A DNA stretch of 64,000 bases from an uncultured Treponema sp. (lineage in GTDB: Bacteria; Spirochaetota; Spirochaetia; Treponematales; Treponemataceae), in contig CAJUBD010000014.1 in NCBI GenBank assembly GCA_910584475.1, positions 21,989 to 85,988 on the forward strand, read 5' to 3'. The translations under genes and the position numbers were made by a program. Under the pieces are notes generated by a model, which saw only the letters and a program-made list of their open reading frames with translations, made no database searches and had not been told where the DNA came from. Below, piece by piece: positions 17,738 through 27,128 of the stretch. Position 1 is the stretch's first letter. Each line of letters opens with the position of its first letter.

Positions 17738-18979
17738 TTACCTGAACAAAATAATCAAAACTTGCGAAATAATTACGACCGCAATCAAAGCCATCGGATA
17801 TGTGGCGGCATAGGCCGAGGCGACATTTTCCGTACCCGCCGTGGAAATCAAAGTTCCAAGCGCGGGAGTGGAAGTCATTCCGCCCGTAATAGAGCCGAGG
17901 TTGTTCAAAAGGCTCAACTTTAGAACATATCGCGCGAAGAAATATCCGATGATGAGCGGAAGCGTCGTCATTATGATTCCATAGATGAAGTAAACCGCCT
18001 TGAAATATTTTATGAAGCTCGCGCCGCCTGCGACACCCGCGCCGATCAAAAACAACATCAATCCAAGTTCTCGGAATTCCTTCAACGTAACGTCAAGCGG
18101 AGTGAGGTCGACAGGACCTACATGCGCGAGATATCCGAACACGAGCGAAACCAAAAGGCAGCCGCCCGTCGTAGTAAGCGCGAACGACCAGTTCGGATGA
18201 CCGAAAATCATTCCAAACATCTTTCCCCAGTCGATTCCGCCGACGAGGATTCCGACCAAAGCCGCGAGCGCGAAAGGCATGAAGCCGAACGCGTCCATTT
18301 CAATCAATTTTCCCTTGTAGGTTTTCTTCGTTCCTGAGTCCGCCGCCACGAGATGGGCGCGCTCTTCGTTCATGTTCGCGCCGATGAGTTTCGGAACAAT
18401 CTGAACGAAAAGCACTACGCCGATTACGCCGTAAAGATAGGCGATTCCATGTCCGACCGAAACAATCGATTCAAGTTCCGCGTTTGCGACAGTGGCCTTG
18501 GCCGCGGAAAAGGCGGGCGTGGAAGTGAGACTTCCTGACAGTAACCCGACAAGCATCGCCGCCGCTTCCTGAGAATCGCTTCCGAATGCCTTTATGTCGA
18601 ACGCGATGCACGCCGCGCACGAAAGCCCGCCGATCAAAATTATCAGCACACCTAAGAGAATGTATGACTTGAAATTCTTCTTCAAGTTGGAAAAGAAATT
18701 CGGGCCGGCGATAAATCCTACCGAAGTCACGAACAGAATCAGCCCAAGATTTTCGATTATTTTCAGCGCGTTTGAAGTGTATCCTTTAGTCTGACCTTCC
18801 AAGAAAGAATAGAAAAAACAGCCGAACAAAAGCGCGATGATGAAGACGCCCGCAGTTCCGAGCGAAACGCCTTTCACGGTGATGCGTCCAAGCAAATAGC
18901 CCAACGCCGCTATGATGAAAACGCTGAACATCAGGCAGCTGATTCCCTTTACGGAAATGATTCCGGCAAACAAACTCAT
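17738..18979 (-). CDS. AspT/YidE-family exchanger (short form)
   Basis: 413 aa, about ten to twelve hydrophobic segments in two repeats. Each repeat carries the family signature: GLLSGSLTSTPAF near residue 150 and GSITGGMTSTPALG near residue 375. This is the aspartate:alanine exchanger family. The usual central TrkA-C cytoplasmic domains are absent, so it is shorter than AspT (about 560 aa). It is an inner-membrane secondary exchanger; the substrate is unknown. It has its own promoter and GAGG before the ATG and is the first gene of an operon with leuS. Confidence 0.85.
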   Translation of the reverse strand: MSLFAGIISVKGISCLMFSVFIIAALGYLLGRITVKGVSLGTAGVFIIALLFGCFFYSFLEGQTKGYTSNALKIIENLGLILFVTSVGFIAGPNFFSNLKKNFKSYILLGVLIILIGGLSCAACIAFDIKAFGSDSQEAAAMLVGLLSGSLTSTPAFSAAKATVANAELESIVSVGHGIAYLYGVIGVVLFVQIVPKLIGANMNEERAHLVAADSGTKKTYKGKLIEMDAFGFMPFALAALVGILVGGIDWGKMFGMIFGHPNWSFALTTTGGCLLVSLVFGYLAHVGPVDLTPLDVTLKEFRELGLMLFLIGAGVAGGASFIKYFKAVYFIYGIIMTTLPLIIGYFFARYVLKLSLLNNLGSITGGMTSTPALGTLISTAGTENVASAYAATYPMALIAVVIISQVLIILFR

Positions 18980-19009
18980 ATAAACCTCTAATAATTTTAT
19001 TTGGCAGAT

Positions 19010-19039
19010 ATTATATCACAAATCGGACAAACAATGCAA
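19010..19039 (-). promoter_or_regulatory. Promoter of the AspT-family gene and leuS
   Basis: TTGCAT (19034-19039), 18-nt spacer, TATAAT (19010-19015) on the minus strand, with a leader of about 25-30 nt. Confidence 0.7.
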
Positions 19040-19091
19040 GACCTTGCCATAGACCTTGCGCAATTTTGAAAAGTGTGATAAGGTAAGAAGA

Positions 19092-19373
19092 ATGGATTTT
19101 CTTATAGATGCAAAAATAGCCAATGGCTCAAAACTTCTCAAAGCAAACGGCGCGGAAAAAGTGTTTTTATTCGGCTCGCGACTAAAGGGAAATTCAAATC
19201 GCGATTCCGACTATGACTTCGGAGTAAAAGGTTTGCCGCAAGAAAAATTTTTCAGCAGTTGGGCAAGTTTGGAAAACGCGCTCGATACGAAAGTGGATTT
19301 AGTGGACTTCGACGACCAAATCGATTTTTTTTGCCATCTTCAAAAACACGGCGAAATCAAGGAAATAAACTGA
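19092..19373 (+). CDS. MNT-type nucleotidyltransferase, possible antitoxin without its partner
   Basis: 93 aa from ATG 19092, chosen because AAGGTAAGAAG precedes it. It has the minimal nucleotidyltransferase signature GSRLKGNSNRDSDYDFGV: the GS motif, then D-x-D, then a later aspartate (VDLVDF). This is the fold of MntA in HEPN/MNT toxin-antitoxin pairs. The next ORF overlaps by one base (TGATG) but has only 33 codons, so a HEPN partner is missing or cut off. It is divergent from the AspT-family gene. Confidence 0.8.
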   Translation: MDFLIDAKIANGSKLLKANGAEKVFLFGSRLKGNSNRDSDYDFGVKGLPQEKFFSSWASLENALDTKVDLVDFDDQIDFFCHLQKHGEIKEIN

Positions 19374-19474
19374 TGCTAAAAGACGACATGCTTTTTGGAA
19401 TTGCCAGTCTTGTGGCAAAAAATAAAAACGGATTTATGCACATTCGCGGAAAACTGCGAAAAAAAATAAATTGA
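19373..19474 (+). pseudogene. 33-codon ORF, possibly a truncated HEPN partner
   Basis: It starts in TGATG overlap with the nucleotidyltransferase gene, which normally signals a coupled partner. It encodes MLKDDMLFGIASLVAKNK and a lysine-rich tail, then stops just before the hairpin element at 19496. It is far shorter than any HepT and has no R-x4-6-H motif. It may be the stump of a partner gene cut by the element, or a chance ORF. Confidence 0.35.
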
Positions 19475-19495
19475 TTTTTTTTGAGGGAAAATTTT

Positions 19496-19662
19496 AGGAG
19501 GAATGGCAAAAATCCGCGCCGAAATGGCGCGCGTATTTTTGCCGTCGAGTTTGCGTTGCAAACTCGCTCATATACTGCGCGTTCTCACTCTGTTGCGAAC
19601 GCGCCAAAAAAGACATTTCAAAAAATTGAAATTTTTTGAAATGTCTTTTTGTAGGAGGAATG
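19496..19662 (+). repeat. Hairpin element upstream of the beta-xylosidase
   Basis: It is bounded on both sides by AGGAGGAATG (19496-19505 and 19653-19662). Between them lie four hairpins in order: GGCAAAAAT/ATTTTTGCC with CGCGCC/GGCGCG inside; CGAGTTTGC/GCAAACTCG; GCGCGTTC/GAACGCGC; and a 20-21-bp near-perfect palindrome starting AAAAAGACATTTC. The second flank is the ribosome binding site of the beta-xylosidase gene, so the last hairpin sits directly against it. Confidence 0.85.
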
Positions 19663-19663
19663 T

Positions 19664-21688
19664 ATGATTTTTTACGTTGACGCAAATGCGACGCGAAGCG
19701 GGAACGGCGAGAAAGATTCGCCGTTCAAAAGAATCAGCGAGGCGACGGATGTCGCGCGCGCGGGCGATGAAGTGATTGTCGCTCCTGGCGTTTACCGAGA
19801 ATATGTCGATCCGAAGAACGCGGGAACGGCGGAAAACAGAATCGTCTATCGTTCGGAAAAAAAAGGCGGAGCGGTCATCACGGGCGCAGAGCAAATAAAA
19901 AATTGGACTCAATACAATGGCGATGTTTATCTTGCGCGTATTCCGAACGGCGTTTTCGGCGAATACAATCCTTACAAGACTTTGGTGAGCGGCGACTGGT
20001 TCATCGCGTTTTACGTGGCGCATACGGGCGAAGTTTTCTTGAACGACAAATCGCTTTATGAAGCGACTTCACTTGAAGACGTGCTAAATCCGAAAGTCTA
20101 CGAAAAATCTTGGGACAAAGGATTTTCCGTCTACAAATGGTACACGGAGCAAGACGAGGCGGCGGACGAGACTTTGATTTACGCGAATTTCCACGGAAAA
20201 AATCCCAACGAGGAAAATGTCGAAATTACGGTGCGCGAAAACTGTTTCTATCCTTCAAAGGAAGGTGTCGGATTCATCACGCTTTCGGGCTTCAAAGTTT
20301 GCAAGGCGGCGACTCAATGGGCGCCCCCCACGGCGTATCAGGAAGGAATGGTCGGCCCGCACTGGTCGAAAGGCTGGATTATAGAAGACTGCGAAATCTG
20401 CCATTCCAAATGTTCAGGGATTTCTCTCGGAAAATACAAGCAACCCAACAACGACAACAAATGGCTCAAGACGAAATTCAAGGACGGAACGCAGACCGAG
20501 CGCGACAACATTTGTCAGGCGCAAATCGAAGGCTGGACGAAAGAGAGAATCGGCTCGCACATCGTCCGCCGCTGCGAAATCCACGACTGCGGTCAAACTG
20601 GAATCGTCGGGCATTTGGGCGGAGTCTTTTCAATCATCGAGGACAACCATATCCACCACATCAACAACAAGCAGAATCTCGCGGGCGCGGAAATCGGCGG
20701 AATAAAGATGCACGCCGCGATTGACGTGATAATCAGGCGAAACCATTTCCACCATTGCACGCGCGGGCTTTGGCTCGACTGGCAGGCGCAGGGAACTCGC
20801 GTCACGCAAAACCTTTTCCATGACAACACTGTGCCTCTCAAGGAAATCGGCAAGGAAAACATCGACGGGCTTGGCGAGGACATTTTCATCGAAGTTTCGC
20901 ATGGGCCGACTCTCGTTGACAACAACATCCTGCTTTCTGACTTCGCGCTCAAACTTCCGACGCAGGGGGTGGCGCTCGTCCACAATTTCATCGCGGGAAG
21001 CTTTACCACCGTCGGACGCGGCGTAGACAACGGAACGATCGCGAAGCCGTCTCCTCGTTACACTCCGTATCATGTTCCTCACAGAACGGAAATCATGGGA
21101 TTCATGACGATTCTGCACGGCGACTGCCGTTTCTACAACAACATCTTCGTTCAGCAAAAAAAGCGTCCGTTCCTCGAGCAGCTTCATGAAGAATTCAAGG
21201 ACGCGGAATGGATGGACGCGAATGTCACTTGCGGAACGATTCCTTTCGACAAATATCCGACGTATGAAGAATGGCTTTCGCAATTCGAAGGATATTGCGG
21301 AATGGGAAGCAAGCCGAGCGACCGCTATTACAACCCCCTCCCAGTCTGGGCGGCGGGCAACGCGTTTTTCAACGGAGCCGTTCCGATGAAAAAAGAAAGC
21401 GACGCGTTCGTCGACACGGAGCACAAAATCGAATTCACTCTTTCGGACGACGGCGAAAAAGTTACGTTCAAAACTAACGTCTACGAATTTTTGCCGAAAG
21501 GAAAGGCGGCGACGATTTCCACGAAAACTTTGGGCGAAGCGTTCGAGCCGGAACAGAAATTCGAAAATCCCGACGGCTCGCAGATAGTCTTCAACGACGA
21601 CTATTTCGGAAACGCGCGCGCGGCAAATCCCACGCAAGGTCCGCTCGAGAATTCTTCCGGCAAAGCGGAATTCGTTTTGTGGAAATGA
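19664..21688 (+). CDS. GH120 beta-xylosidase, intracellular
   Basis: 674 aa right-handed beta-helix enzyme. Its whole length follows the GH120 xylosidase XylC of Thermoanaerobacterium as I remember it: VYREYVDPK, WAPPTAYQ, GWIIED, IVGHLGGVFS, GIKMHAAIDV and the tail NDDYFGNARAANP. The catalytic pair by analogy is D372 (LWLDWQAQGTRV) and E410 (DIFIEVSHGP). There is no signal peptide, so it should split imported xylo-oligosaccharides in the cytoplasm. It starts at ATG 19664 next to AGGAGGAATGT. No xylan uptake genes adjoin it, so it stands alone behind the hairpin element. Confidence 0.87.
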   Translation: MIFYVDANATRSGNGEKDSPFKRISEATDVARAGDEVIVAPGVYREYVDPKNAGTAENRIVYRSEKKGGAVITGAEQIKNWTQYNGDVYLARIPNGVFGEYNPYKTLVSGDWFIAFYVAHTGEVFLNDKSLYEATSLEDVLNPKVYEKSWDKGFSVYKWYTEQDEAADETLIYANFHGKNPNEENVEITVRENCFYPSKEGVGFITLSGFKVCKAATQWAPPTAYQEGMVGPHWSKGWIIEDCEICHSKCSGISLGKYKQPNNDNKWLKTKFKDGTQTERDNICQAQIEGWTKERIGSHIVRRCEIHDCGQTGIVGHLGGVFSIIEDNHIHHINNKQNLAGAEIGGIKMHAAIDVIIRRNHFHHCTRGLWLDWQAQGTRVTQNLFHDNTVPLKEIGKENIDGLGEDIFIEVSHGPTLVDNNILLSDFALKLPTQGVALVHNFIAGSFTTVGRGVDNGTIAKPSPRYTPYHVPHRTEIMGFMTILHGDCRFYNNIFVQQKKRPFLEQLHEEFKDAEWMDANVTCGTIPFDKYPTYEEWLSQFEGYCGMGSKPSDRYYNPLPVWAAGNAFFNGAVPMKKESDAFVDTEHKIEFTLSDDGEKVTFKTNVYEFLPKGKAATISTKTLGEAFEPEQKFENPDGSQIVFNDDYFGNARAANPTQGPLENSSGKAEFVLWK

Positions 21689-21759
21689 TAGACGTGTGAG
21701 AAAAGAAACTCGAAACAAAAATCTGCGGCATGATATGCCGCGGATTTTAGCGAGCGTTT

Positions 21760-22752
21760 TTACCTGCCCTTTAATTTTTTTCCGAGTGAGCGCATAAAGG
21801 ACGCGCCGCCCTCGAAGAATTTGAAAAGGGCGGGCAGTTTTGCTTTCATCTCGGCGAAAGTGAAAATCAGAGGCGACTGCATTATGCTTACGATGCGCTG
21901 GTCCTTTATCAAGTAGACTTTGTTGAATTGAAAGCGAGGTTTTTTTATCATCGCCTTTATGTCGTCAGGAATGTCGCCCGCTTCCTTTATTCTCATCTGT
22001 AAATTTCTGTCCGCAAGTTTGTAATAGGGAACATAGTTTTTCCCATCGAATTCACTTGAAAAGTAGTGGATTATTTTTGCCTCTCCCAAAAACTCCAGCC
22101 CTCCGCTTGACGGCTGGCAATTCCAAATGCCTGACAGCTCCTTCATTTTCATTCCGATTTTCCAATTCGCTTCGTTCAGGCAGGGCTGGTCGTGGAGGTC
22201 GTGTTTTTTGTAGGCGGAATATTTCCAAAGCTCGTTCCAATTTTTAAAAAGCGATTTTTGCGTCTCACCTTTTCTCGCCCAGACAAGACCGCCGTTGAAG
22301 TTTCCGTTTAGACATGCCGTTCCATGGAACTTAAGTTTTTTGTCCCGCTTCAAAAAGGCATCCTTGTGGATATGCTCGTCAAGGTGGCAGTGGCAGTCCA
22401 GGACTCCGCCCAATTCGCACTTCTCGTTCTGTATGTCGCTCAAATCATCACAGACAATCATATCGCAATCCATATAAAGGAAGTCATCGTCAATATAGTC
22501 TGGAATTGAGGTTTTTATGAGGCGCGAACGCTCGACATTCGTGGTTTTTTCATCGAATGGAACGGAAATTATTTTTGTCGCGTAGTTTTTCAATGCGGCG
22601 CGTTTTCCCGTCAAGGAGTTGAATGTTTTGTCATCCACGAGAATTGTCAGGTTCTCATTCGGCATGTAAAGGCGGAAAGAATATGCCGCCATCAACGCCT
22701 GCTCATAGTAAAAGTCCGAGGCGGTGGAAGTCAGGACAAGGACATAGGTCAT
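21760..22752 (-). CDS. GT-A glycosyltransferase (nucleotide-diphospho-sugar transferase family)
   Basis: 330 aa. The N-terminal Rossmann-like half has strand MTYVLVLTS and the D-x-D metal/sugar-nucleotide motif at YMDCDMIV near residue 95, with NGNFNGGLVWAR and later HYFSSEFDG as in GT8-like transferases. The C-terminal tail is basic and helical, suited to membrane surface contact. It is the last gene of the minus-strand surface-glycan operon. Donor and acceptor are unknown. Confidence 0.8.
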   Translation of the reverse strand: MTYVLVLTSTASDFYYEQALMAAYSFRLYMPNENLTILVDDKTFNSLTGKRAALKNYATKIISVPFDEKTTNVERSRLIKTSIPDYIDDDFLYMDCDMIVCDDLSDIQNEKCELGGVLDCHCHLDEHIHKDAFLKRDKKLKFHGTACLNGNFNGGLVWARKGETQKSLFKNWNELWKYSAYKKHDLHDQPCLNEANWKIGMKMKELSGIWNCQPSSGGLEFLGEAKIIHYFSSEFDGKNYVPYYKLADRNLQMRIKEAGDIPDDIKAMIKKPRFQFNKVYLIKDQRIVSIMQSPLIFTFAEMKAKLPALFKFFEGGASFMRSLGKKLKGR

Positions 22753-22773
22753 TCTTTTAGCATACCATATTTT

Positions 22774-22968
22774 CTAGAATTTTCCAAGCGCGATTCCGGC
22801 ACGAAGCGCGAATTTCTTCAATATGGATTGCCTTACCGGGTTGTTTGGAATGAGAATTTTGTTGTCGTGGTAAAGCGAAATTTCTCCTGTGTCGTAAACG
22901 CAATTTCTCCGCTCTCCAAGAAGCTCGTGAAAGTCCGTTTCCTTCACATGGTGAAAGCATCTGCCGTC
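22774..22968 (-). pseudogene. 3' fragment of a GT2 glycosyltransferase gene
   Basis: Encodes only the last 60-odd residues of the GT2 protein at 27129-27959 (from KDGRCFHHVKE to ALGKF). The DNA is a 191-bp direct repeat with two mismatches against 27133-27323. It is a recombination or duplication scar directly after the CDP-glycerol transferase gene. Confidence 0.9.
22778..22968. repeat. 191-bp direct repeat, copy 1
   Basis: Matches 27133-27323 in the same orientation with two differences by my reading. The two copies are 4355 bp apart and bracket the CDP-glycerol transferase and YidC-sulfatase genes. Confidence 0.93.
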
Positions 22969-23006
22969 TTTTTTAAGATGCATGGCTTTAAGAAAATTCC
23001 ATGCTC

Positions 23007-24236
23007 TCAATTTTTTTCATTTGACGTCGCATATTCAAAAATTGCCTTTGCCGCGCCGCCGATGTTTTGCCAGCATTCTTTTTTCACCTTTTCCCGCTCC
23101 TCCGACATCCTTTCGCTTGCCATTGCATTGCGTATGATTTCTCCAATTTTATGAAAATCCTTTTCCTCGAGTTTTATCCCGATCTTCTCCGCGGCACGGA
23201 ATGTCCACATCCTTTCGTCAAGCCAGTCGGCATCGTAAGGAGAAGTGTCGAAATTTGTTTCGGCATAAATGAGCGGGCGGTCGAATATCAGCGCGTAGTC
23301 AAAGATGATGCCCGAAAAGTCAGTGATGAGGATGTCGGCGCGGTTCAAAACCGAAAGGTTGTCGTTGTCGAAGTTCCACTCGATTTCTTTGCCGGCGAAT
23401 TTTGTTTCAAGCGTTTCCAGCATCTCTTTTTCGGATGCCAGACTTTGAGGGTGCGGGCGCACGATGACTTTTAGACCGGAACCCAAGAGGGATGAAATGA
23501 GCACTTCCCCAAAGCGATTTAAAATCGAGCTCATCCCCCAGCTGGGCGCGACTAAAACGGTCGGATTGTCCTTGCTTGGAAGATGCGGAGCAAGGCTCCT
23601 CGCGCGCTCAAGGTTCGCGTCGAGATAGGTGGAGCCGACAATCACGCAGTCCTTCCTTTTTATTGTGGGTCGAAGTCCCTCGATTTTCCGAATGAAATCG
23701 ACTTGGTTTTGTCCTGTGCATAGAACCGCATCATAGTGGTCAAGGCCGAACATCCTGTAGTCGCTCAGGTCGGTAACCGTGTGCGGGATATGGATGTATC
23801 TATCGGCAGTCTTACTGCGCCTCCATTGCAGGACATCAAGTCCCGGGGTTGTGGAAATGACCGTTCCCGCGTTCAGCATGTTCATCCGAACCAGTCCCCT
23901 GTTGCCTTCCCCGATGAATTCCGCCTTGACGAACTCATATTTTTCCGAAAGCGCGGGGTCATCCGCTGACTGTGTGTAGTACACGAGCGGAATTTTATGC
24001 CGCTCAAACTCATCGCAAACTGGCTTGAAAACATTCCAGTAACGCTTGTGGTCTGAGTAAATCAAATATGGAATCTTGTTTTCGGAAATCTTTGCCGTCT
24101 TGCCGCCGCTTAAAAGGAAGCGGATTTTTACGACTGCAGCGCGTGTTGCAAAGACAAGAGTGGTTACAATTCCAATTGCGAGAGAGAAGAGCATTGATCC
24201 CGTGCCAGGGTCTATGTAAAGGAAATGATTTGTCAT
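23007..24236 (-). CDS. CDP-glycerol glycerophosphotransferase family protein
   Basis: 409 aa. One N-terminal membrane helix (MLFSLAIGIVTTLVFA) is followed by a GT-B-like domain of the TagB/TagF family: PHTVTDLSDYRMFGLDHYDAVLC, PTVLVAPSWG, VIVRPHPQS and the signature ADILITDFSGIIFDYA. Members move glycerol phosphate (or related polyol phosphate) from CDP-glycerol onto a glycan at the cytoplasmic membrane face. Its ATG overlaps the stop of the sulfatase fusion gene by one base (TAATG), so its translation probably depends on that phase-variable gene. Confidence 0.88.
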   Translation of the reverse strand: MTNHFLYIDPGTGSMLFSLAIGIVTTLVFATRAAVVKIRFLLSGGKTAKISENKIPYLIYSDHKRYWNVFKPVCDEFERHKIPLVYYTQSADDPALSEKYEFVKAEFIGEGNRGLVRMNMLNAGTVISTTPGLDVLQWRRSKTADRYIHIPHTVTDLSDYRMFGLDHYDAVLCTGQNQVDFIRKIEGLRPTIKRKDCVIVGSTYLDANLERARSLAPHLPSKDNPTVLVAPSWGMSSILNRFGEVLISSLLGSGLKVIVRPHPQSLASEKEMLETLETKFAGKEIEWNFDNDNLSVLNRADILITDFSGIIFDYALIFDRPLIYAETNFDTSPYDADWLDERMWTFRAAEKIGIKLEEKDFHKIGEIIRNAMASERMSEEREKVKKECWQNIGGAAKAIFEYATSNEKN

Positions 24237-26930
24237 TATTTATCAGCCTCCTCAACTTCATGCCAATTATTTTCATCGTAAATATTGTCCGTTACTTTGT
24301 AATATTTATAATATTCATATTTCGTGTGGTCTTTGTTTCTGACGCCTGAAATATTTGGAGCATCCATAACAGTAAAACTTTCAAATTTGTTTTCCACTTT
24401 TAAAAGGTTGCCGGTGAACGGATTTTTTGCTTTCTCGATTATTCCTTCCGTCGCAAGGTAGGGAGTATCCGCGTTCGTCATAAAGGTCCAATCCGTTTTG
24501 AGCTGCCCTCGCGAATTAAAATCTTTCACAAAAAGTGCCGCGCATGCATTTTGAATGTTCAAGTCGATTTTGCATGGCTGTTTGTATAATGGAGACTTCC
24601 AATTTTTAGATCCATGATCAGAAACCAATATTATCCTTGTGTTGTCATACAAATCCTGTTCTTTTAGATAGTCAAAAAAATCCGCCCATCTGAGCATTGC
24701 CGCAAATCTTGTATGATAAAATTTATTTCTTTTTTTTGCATCTTCCGTAATTTCTACCGCTGGCACATAATCCGGTGTCTGAAGATAAATATCCTCTATA
24801 TGGCTTAATTCATTGTCAAGCAGAATGTATGAATTCTTTTGCGAAGTGTCGTCAAAAAGCTCATCAAGAAAATCTAATTCTGAATATTGGTCTACAAATC
24901 CGCCCCAGCCCATAAATTCATTGTATGCACTCCAATAAGTTTTTGAATAGACAATTCTGCGCAAAAACGGATTTACCATTTTGAATATGCTGAACATAAA
25001 AAAATTACGCATGCATTGAGAGCTAATGGATTTGCTTTTTGGAAAATTGTTTCTGTCGCACCAAAGGTCAGAATAAGTTCCCATGCAAGTCACTCTGTTC
25101 ACAAATGGATAGTTGTCATACATTTTTGTTTTAGGCTCTTCATTGAAATTTTCATAAGGCAAGTCTGAAACAGTAGTTGCCCATCCCGCTTCATTAAAAA
25201 GTATCGGCATTGTCAAAATGGCTTCATTTTGCTTTTGTTGCAAAGTTTTTGTGCGGTTTTGATTGCTTATGTACGGCACATAGTCGTAGCCGCCGAAAAG
25301 CCCTGGCGTGCCGGTCATAGTGTTTCTTCCGCCCGAGGCGGTGTTCGGATAATAAGTGAAGCCGTCAAAACGGTCAATCAAGTCAGGGCGGTCTTCCAAA
25401 ATTTCTGGAATCATAGCGGTCACGAGCATGTCCTGCATGATTACAAGAACATTTTTTCCTTCTCGCGACAAATGATATACAGGATTTATTTCATATTTTG
25501 TTGAAGGAATTTCCATGTTCACGAATGACTTGTGTATTGAAATGCAATTGTGTGTAGAAAGAAATCCTAGGGAAATAATAAACGCCACATTCAGCAACAA
25601 TAAAATCTTTACATTTCGTTTCAATATAATTACAAAAATTATTAGTACACCTAGGCATACCAATAGGTTTGTAAAAGTGACTCTTGGAGTTGTAAATTTG
25701 TCTTCTATCGCGCCCTGCATGAATATAAGGGTCGAGTCAATTGGACCATAGTCACCCGAAAAAGCGAAACAATTCACCATTGCAATCAGTGCCGCAAATG
25801 AGAAGAGCACAGTCATATTCTTTTTTACCGTTTTTGAAAATAAGGCGTAGATGCAAATTGGCCAAAACAAAAAAAAGCCGATTGATTGGAAAAGAGGCGC
25901 GCGCAAAAATACGAATGGTGATGTGTAGCCTTCTAAGTAGCAAAAATTTTGCGGCTCTGATTCCATAAGCGTTGAAGGAATCATAAAGCCTGAGAGCATT
26001 GCAAGGATTGTTGCGGATAATACAAAAAGCGAAAACCGTGTGCGGCTATCTGTTTCAAGGATTTTGAAATTCTTTGACAAAATGTTTCCCAATGCCTTCG
26101 CAAAAAATGGACAAAGTGGTATGAAGAATGCTATCAGTGCCAGTCCAATTCGCAAGCGAATTCGTTTGTCAGAAAGTAGGAATAGGTCGCAGACCAAAAA
26201 CAAAGCGGCTATGAGACAAGCGATTATGTATAGAACTTTCTTCGGGTTTTTCAGTTTGTAAAAAATATTCTTCAAAAGCGAGAGAATGTTGTTCATCGTC
26301 CAGTAGACGACAAGACCTGCCGGCGAGTTGTATAAAATTATCAGGAAAAAGAGCGCGCATCCATAAATCTGGAGTTTTTCGCCTAATCGATGTCCTTTGG
26401 AATACACATAGCCTGAAATGCAATTTATGAGCGTCATTGCTATTGGAAGGACATTTATGGAAATTGAGCCGATTTTTATGGCTTGGTCAGGAGCAGCCAA
26501 ATTTTTTATGAAAAGAAACGGAACGCCATTCAGCGAACCGAGATGTGAAAGAAATGTGTATGCCGCGATAAAAAATGGAACTTGGATTAATACTGTGAAT
26601 GAAGAACGCAAGGCCATCAAGGGATGGTAGTTATTTTCCCTATAGTATGTGCTTTGCATCATATAGCGTTCATCGCCGGAAAAAGTTTCTCTTATTTTAC
26701 CCAGTCTATATGCTAATTTGTCTTGTGTTTTACGCTCCTTTTCTGCCCATTTTTCCGCGACAATATAAAGCGGAAGAGTTAGAAGCGTTACAACAAAGCT
26801 TAATCCAATTATACAATACCCCCCCCCCGTTATCTCCTTCTATGAAGCGACTAAACAGTGTGTAAAAACATTCAAGAATCAACTTGATTGGATAGATTAT
26901 CAGTGTATACAAAAATGAAGAAAAAGACAT
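24236..26930 (-). pseudogene. YidC/Oxa1-sulfatase fusion, out of frame at a G10 tract (phase-OFF)
   Basis: The first 36 codons (MSFSSFLYTLIIYPIKL...) lead to ten Gs at 26819-26828 (minus strand); this allele then stops at 26730. In the other frame the YidC domain continues at once (IIGLSFVVTLLTLP, AEKWAEKE, ENNYHPLMALR, then a membrane-insertase core ending NSPAGLVVYWTMNN) and joins further membrane helices and a C-terminal alkaline-phosphatase-superfamily sulfatase domain (NVLVIMQDM, GRNTMTGTPG, LVSDHGSKNW). Nine Gs (or twelve) would restore one protein of about 897 aa. An LtaS-like phosphoglycerol or similar transferase fits the neighbouring CDP-glycerol enzyme. Start ATG 26930 follows GGGGGAGC at the end of a hairpin element. 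A sequencing error in the tract is possible. Confidence 0.85.
26819..26828. repeat. C10/G10 homopolymer tract in the YidC-sulfatase gene
   Basis: Ten consecutive C on the plus strand. The distance between the upstream start codon and the downstream frame needs one base fewer, or two more, to be in frame, so slippage here switches the gene. Confidence 0.95.
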
Positions 26931-27126
26931 TTTGCTCCCCCATAAAAAGTCAAGAGCGAAATGTCAATTTCGATTTTGACTTTTTAGGCACATTCGCAAT
27001 GAAATGCTCCGCAACGAGTGCGTAGCACGAAGTTTCGAGCGGAATGTGCAATATATAACAAGTTTGCAACGCAAACTTGGGTTGAGAAAAGCCACGCCAT
27101 TTGACTGGTTTTTCTCATATCTCCCC
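26931..27126 (-). repeat. Hairpin element upstream of the YidC-sulfatase gene
   Basis: On the minus strand it begins with GGGGAGATATG and ends with GGGGGAGCAAAATG, the start of the fusion gene. Between are GAGAAAA/TTTTCTC, CAAGTTTGC/GCAAACTTG, GCACATTC/GAATGTGC, and AAAAAGTCAA/TTGACTTTTT enclosing CGAAAT/ATTTCG. The last hairpin is nearly the same sequence as in the element before clpP (42428-42595). Confidence 0.85.
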
Positions 27127-27128
27127 TT

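Noticed and set aside
26814..26830. G10 tract taken as a plain assembly error
   Set aside because: It remains possible, but the window has a second long tract in the same operon and the gene is otherwise intact on both sides, which fits phase variation better.
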